Assembly: GCF_003713065.1 (NCBI RefSeq)
Contig: NZ_CP033433.1
Coordinates: forward strand, 62,001 to 126,000
Origin: Cohnella candidum
GTDB taxonomy: Bacteria; Bacillota; Bacilli; Paenibacillales; Paenibacillaceae
Direction: 5' to 3'
Length of the DNA: 64,000 nucleotides
Below, in pieces: positions 61,392 to 64,000 of this stretch. The position numbers were made by a program, and so were the translations under genes. Each line of letters opens with the position of its first letter. Position 1 is the stretch's first letter. The notes below the pieces were generated by a model. That model ran no database searches. It was given only the letters and a program-made list of their open reading frames with translations, and was not told the origin of the DNA.

Positions 61392-62391
61392 GCTTGCGGC
61401 CACGCTGGCCGCCGCCGCCCTCGCGGCCGCCCTTTCCGGGTGCTCGCTGCTTCCCAAGGAAGAGAGCGCCCTCAAGCCTCCGCTGGTGAAGCCGGCCCAG
61501 GAAAATTACCGCACCGTGAAGGTGGAGAAGGGGACGATCGTCAAACAGATCAGCGGAGTCGGGTCGCTGGAATCGGTCTCGACCGACGTCGCGCAGTTTA
61601 CCGGCCAAGGCGGACGGATCCAAAACATCCCCGTCAAATCCGGCGACATGGTGAAGAAGGGCGACGTTCTCGTTCAGTTGGTCATGGACGGTCTCGATCT
61701 TCAATTGAAGGAGCAGGAGCTGGCCCTCGAGCGGGCCAAACTCGCCTATAAACAAGCCGCGGGCAACTCGGACCAGCTGCGCATCGCCTCCCTTCAGAAG
61801 GAGATCGAGCAAATCAAGTACGACCGGCTGAAGCAGCAATTAAACAGCAAGCAGCTCGTTTCGAACATCGACGGGCAGGTCGTATTCGTGGAAAGCCTCA
61901 AGGAAGGCGACTTCGTGGAGCCTTACCAGACGCTCGTGACCGTGGCGGATCCGACCAAGCTGCGGGTGTCCATGCGCGTCGAGAATTCCGCGGACATCAA
62001 GGACGCCGAGGTGGGCATGGCGGCGGAGATCACGCTGGGGGAAACGACGCTCCAGGGCAAGGTCGTCCAAACGCCGAGCTCGGCTCCCCAGACGCTGAAT
62101 AAGGATCTCGCGGAGAAGTACGGCAAAACGCTGTACATCGAGCTTCCGAAGCTGCCGGACAACGCCGAAATCGGCACTTCCGTCGACGTGAAGATCGTGA
62201 CGCAGAAGAAGGACAACGTGCTGCAAATTCCGAAAAGCGGCCTGAGGGCTTATCTCGGCCGAACCTTCGTCCGGGTGCTGGAGGAAGGGAAACGCATCCG
62301 CGAAATCGACGTCGAACAAGGAATTTCGACGCCGACGGCCGTCGAGATCGTCAGCGGTTTGGAAGAAGGCCAGGACGTGATCCTGCAGTAA
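61375..62391 (+). CDS. Periplasmic-adaptor (membrane fusion) lipoprotein of the ABC exporter
   Basis: A 338-residue lipoprotein with signal and lipobox (LAAAALAAALSGCSLLP). The HlyD/MacA-like organisation follows: barrel-sandwich start TVKVEKGTIVKQISGVGSLE, half-lipoyl IQNIPVKSGDMVKKGDVLVQ, a helical hairpin (about 100-155), VSNIDGQVVFVESLKEGDFV, and a beta-barrel tail. TTG 61375 with GGAGG 9 bases upstream is preferred. ATG 61366 has its GGAGG directly adjacent, which is too close. It overlaps the ATPase gene by 17 bases. Confidence 0.88.
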   Translation: MSRSTKLAATLAAAALAAALSGCSLLPKEESALKPPLVKPAQENYRTVKVEKGTIVKQISGVGSLESVSTDVAQFTGQGGRIQNIPVKSGDMVKKGDVLVQLVMDGLDLQLKEQELALERAKLAYKQAAGNSDQLRIASLQKEIEQIKYDRLKQQLNSKQLVSNIDGQVVFVESLKEGDFVEPYQTLVTVADPTKLRVSMRVENSADIKDAEVGMAAEITLGETTLQGKVVQTPSSAPQTLNKDLAEKYGKTLYIELPKLPDNAEIGTSVDVKIVTQKKDNVLQIPKSGLRAYLGRTFVRVLEEGKRIREIDVEQGISTPTAVEIVSGLEEGQDVILQ

Positions 62392-62430
62392 TTTTTTCAT
62401 AAAGCCAGGGAATGGCAGGGAGGCTTGTCA

Positions 62431-64000
62431 GTGGCCTTATTCGTAATGATTATCCGCAAAATGGCGCAAAACAAGTGGCTCGTCGCCAGCATGTTCTTCG
62501 GCATGCTGATGACCTCCGCGCTCGTGAGCACCATGCCCATTTATTCCGAAGGGATTTTGTCGCGGATGCTGGTGAAAGACCTCGAAGCATCCCAAACCAA
62601 ATCCGGCGTCTACCCGGGCACGCATTGGTCGCTGGTCAACTTCTTCAATCAGTCGGACGACAAGCGCCGCCAAACCGTCGCCCGTCTCGACAACTACATG
62701 GATACGAAGGCGGCCGCAGGCTTCGGCATCCCGATCCAAGAGCTCGTCCGGGAACGCCGGACGAAGTCCGTTCTGTTCACGTTCGAGGAGCAGGCCCGCA
62801 ATACGGGCAAGACCAAACCGAGCACGACGCTCCGGATGTTCAGCGGCCTCGAGAAGCACATTCGCCTGGTCGACGGCCGCATGCCGTCCGACAAGCCGGT
62901 GGACGGCGTGTACGAGGTGCTCGTGACGGACCGAGCGCTCGGCAATTTCAAGCTGGTGCTGAATACGGTGCTCGTGCTGGAGGATCCCAAAATCCACGGG
63001 ACGGTAAAAATCAAGCCGGTCGGCGTATTCGCCAAGAAGGAAGATGACGATCCCTATTTCCGGGACACGAGTCTCGGCGACGTCGGCAGCGCCTTCGTCA
63101 TGAACGAGAAGCTGTTCCAATCGGAAATTATCGACCAAGACAAAATCCCGATCGCTTCCGCGGGCTGGTTTTTCGTATTGGATTACACGAAGCTCGAGCT
63201 GCGGGGCGTGCAGGGGTTCCTGGACACCGACAAGCAGCTGCGCAAAACGCTTTCCGCGGCCGTCGGCCAGTATCAAGTCGACTTCACCGTGCCGGCGCTC
63301 AAGACGATCGAGACGTATTTCGACCGGGCGGAGAGGCTGCGTACCCTCATGTGGTCGCTGAACGTCCCCGTCCTGATCATGCTCGGCTTTTACGTGTTCA
63401 TGGTGTCCAATCTCATCGTCGACCGCCAGAAAAACGAGATCGCCGTCCTGCGCAGCCGTGGAGCCGCAAGATGGCAAGTGGTCGCGTCGTTCGCGGCCGA
63501 AAGCCTGCTGCTGTGCGCGATCGCCTGGCTGATCGGACCGCTCATCGGCATGAAGCTGACCGGGATGCTGGGAGCGTCCAACGGCTTCCTGGAATTCGTG
63601 CAGCGTTCGAAAATGCCGGTGCATTTGAACGGAGAAGCGTATTTGTACGGGGGAATCGCAGCGGCGGTGTCCTTCCTCATGACGATGATTCCGGTCCTGC
63701 TGGCCACGAGGGTGTCGATCGTCGGACATAAGCAGCAGCTCGCCCGCTATCAGAAAATCCCGTTCTGGCACAAAGCTTTCCTGGACGTGCTGGCCCTCGG
63801 CGTCTCGCTGTATGGGCTGTACACGTTCCGCGCCAAGCTGAAGGACCTTCAGAGCCTGGGTCTCAATTCCGAAGACATGCGGATCGATCCGCTCCAATTC
63901 GTCGTGCCGGCGTTGTTCGTGCTGGGAGCGGGATTGCTGCTGCTCAGGCTGTATCCGTACGTCCTTAGGCTCGTGTACTGGCTGGGCCGCAAATGGTGGC
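62431..64000 (+). CDS. FtsX-like ABC permease, partial at the window edge
   Basis: An open frame from GTG 62431 (behind GGGAGG) that runs off the window after 523 residues. It begins MALFVMIIRKMAQNKWLVAS with TM1 at about 12-35. A large extracytoplasmic domain follows to about 300. The first FtsX-type helices come next (VPVLIMLGFYVFMVSNLIVD, then DRQKNEIAVLRSRGAARWQV, the conserved coupling motif). Further helices follow. The length already seen suggests a duplicated FtsX permease of 800-1000 residues. It completes the ATPase-adaptor-permease export system; the cargo (peptide, lipid or antibiotic) is unknown. Confidence 0.9.
   Translation, partial: MALFVMIIRKMAQNKWLVASMFFGMLMTSALVSTMPIYSEGILSRMLVKDLEASQTKSGVYPGTHWSLVNFFNQSDDKRRQTVARLDNYMDTKAAAGFGIPIQELVRERRTKSVLFTFEEQARNTGKTKPSTTLRMFSGLEKHIRLVDGRMPSDKPVDGVYEVLVTDRALGNFKLVLNTVLVLEDPKIHGTVKIKPVGVFAKKEDDDPYFRDTSLGDVGSAFVMNEKLFQSEIIDQDKIPIASAGWFFVLDYTKLELRGVQGFLDTDKQLRKTLSAAVGQYQVDFTVPALKTIETYFDRAERLRTLMWSLNVPVLIMLGFYVFMVSNLIVDRQKNEIAVLRSRGAARWQVVASFAAESLLLCAIAWLIGPLIGMKLTGMLGASNGFLEFVQRSKMPVHLNGEAYLYGGIAAAVSFLMTMIPVLLATRVSIVGHKQQLARYQKIPFWHKAFLDVLALGVSLYGLYTFRAKLKDLQSLGLNSEDMRIDPLQFVVPALFVLGAGLLLLRLYPYVLRLVYWLGRKWW

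Overview
The window looks like a chromosomal segment from a Gram-positive, probably spore-forming member of Paenibacillaceae, most like Cohnella or Paenibacillus (inference). The basis is GC-rich coding sequence with strong AGGAGG-type ribosome binding sites, frequent GTG/TTG starts, lipobox signal peptides, a bactofilin-M23 peptidase pair beside a chromosomal ParM-like actin, ComFB, and the abundance of two-component and SLH/Ig-like surface proteins. I found no tRNA, rRNA, CRISPR array, phage or intact insertion sequence. The window opens in the 3' end of one gene and closes inside an ABC permease gene.

Layout. 0-6.5 kb: oxidoreductase, SAM decarboxylase (speD), thioesterase, two haem-b-like membrane proteins, a frameshifted EamA exporter and a dienoyl-CoA-reductase-like SDR. 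6.8-8.8 kb: a TetR-type operon with two palindromic operators on its promoter and a 28-codon leader ORF. 8.8-17.7 kb: sensor kinase, frameshifted IF-3-like paralogue, Crp-like regulator, exporter, frameshifted LysR, and a c-di-GMP-I riboswitch ahead of a chemoreceptor. 17.7-24.8 kb: secreted transglutaminase/Ig-like protein and odhAB. 25-29.9 kb: NitT/TauT-type ABC importer, LplT-like transporter, and a Vsr/DUF559-like nuclease fused to a winged helix. 30-34 kb: lipoprotein, kinase and HD-GYP regulator, then ComFB. 34-42.6 kb: aldo/keto reductase, DUF72, NAD(P)HX repair enzyme, MFS, PAS kinase, haemolysin III and phosphoesterase. 42.4-50.9 kb: surface proteins, several small proteins, a J-like membrane protein, bactofilin and M23 peptidase. 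50.9-56 kb: ParM-like actin and a hybrid kinase with two different kinase cores plus its NarL-type regulator. 56.5-60.7 kb: nagA-nagB-RpiR amino-sugar operon and a LacI regulator. 60.7-64 kb: MacB/FtsX-type ABC export system.

How genes work together. A c-di-GMP thread runs through the window (riboswitch-controlled chemoreceptor, HD-GYP phosphodiesterase regulator, ComFB). Three operons show autoregulation-like operator architecture directly in the DNA (TetR, RpiR, LacI).

The most unusual structure is non-coding. Six intergenic gaps carry small arrays of short, often hairpin-forming phrases. The phrases differ from gap to gap, yet four of the six arrays contain copies spaced exactly 51 bp (two others are 50 and about 46). 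The clearest, at 56.1-56.5 kb, has six tandem 51-bp copies and then a different palindrome, also repeated at 51 bp.

Separately, three genes between 4.3 and 14.2 kb carry 1-2 base deletions whose repair restores the expected protein. This points either to sequence errors or to recent gene decay.
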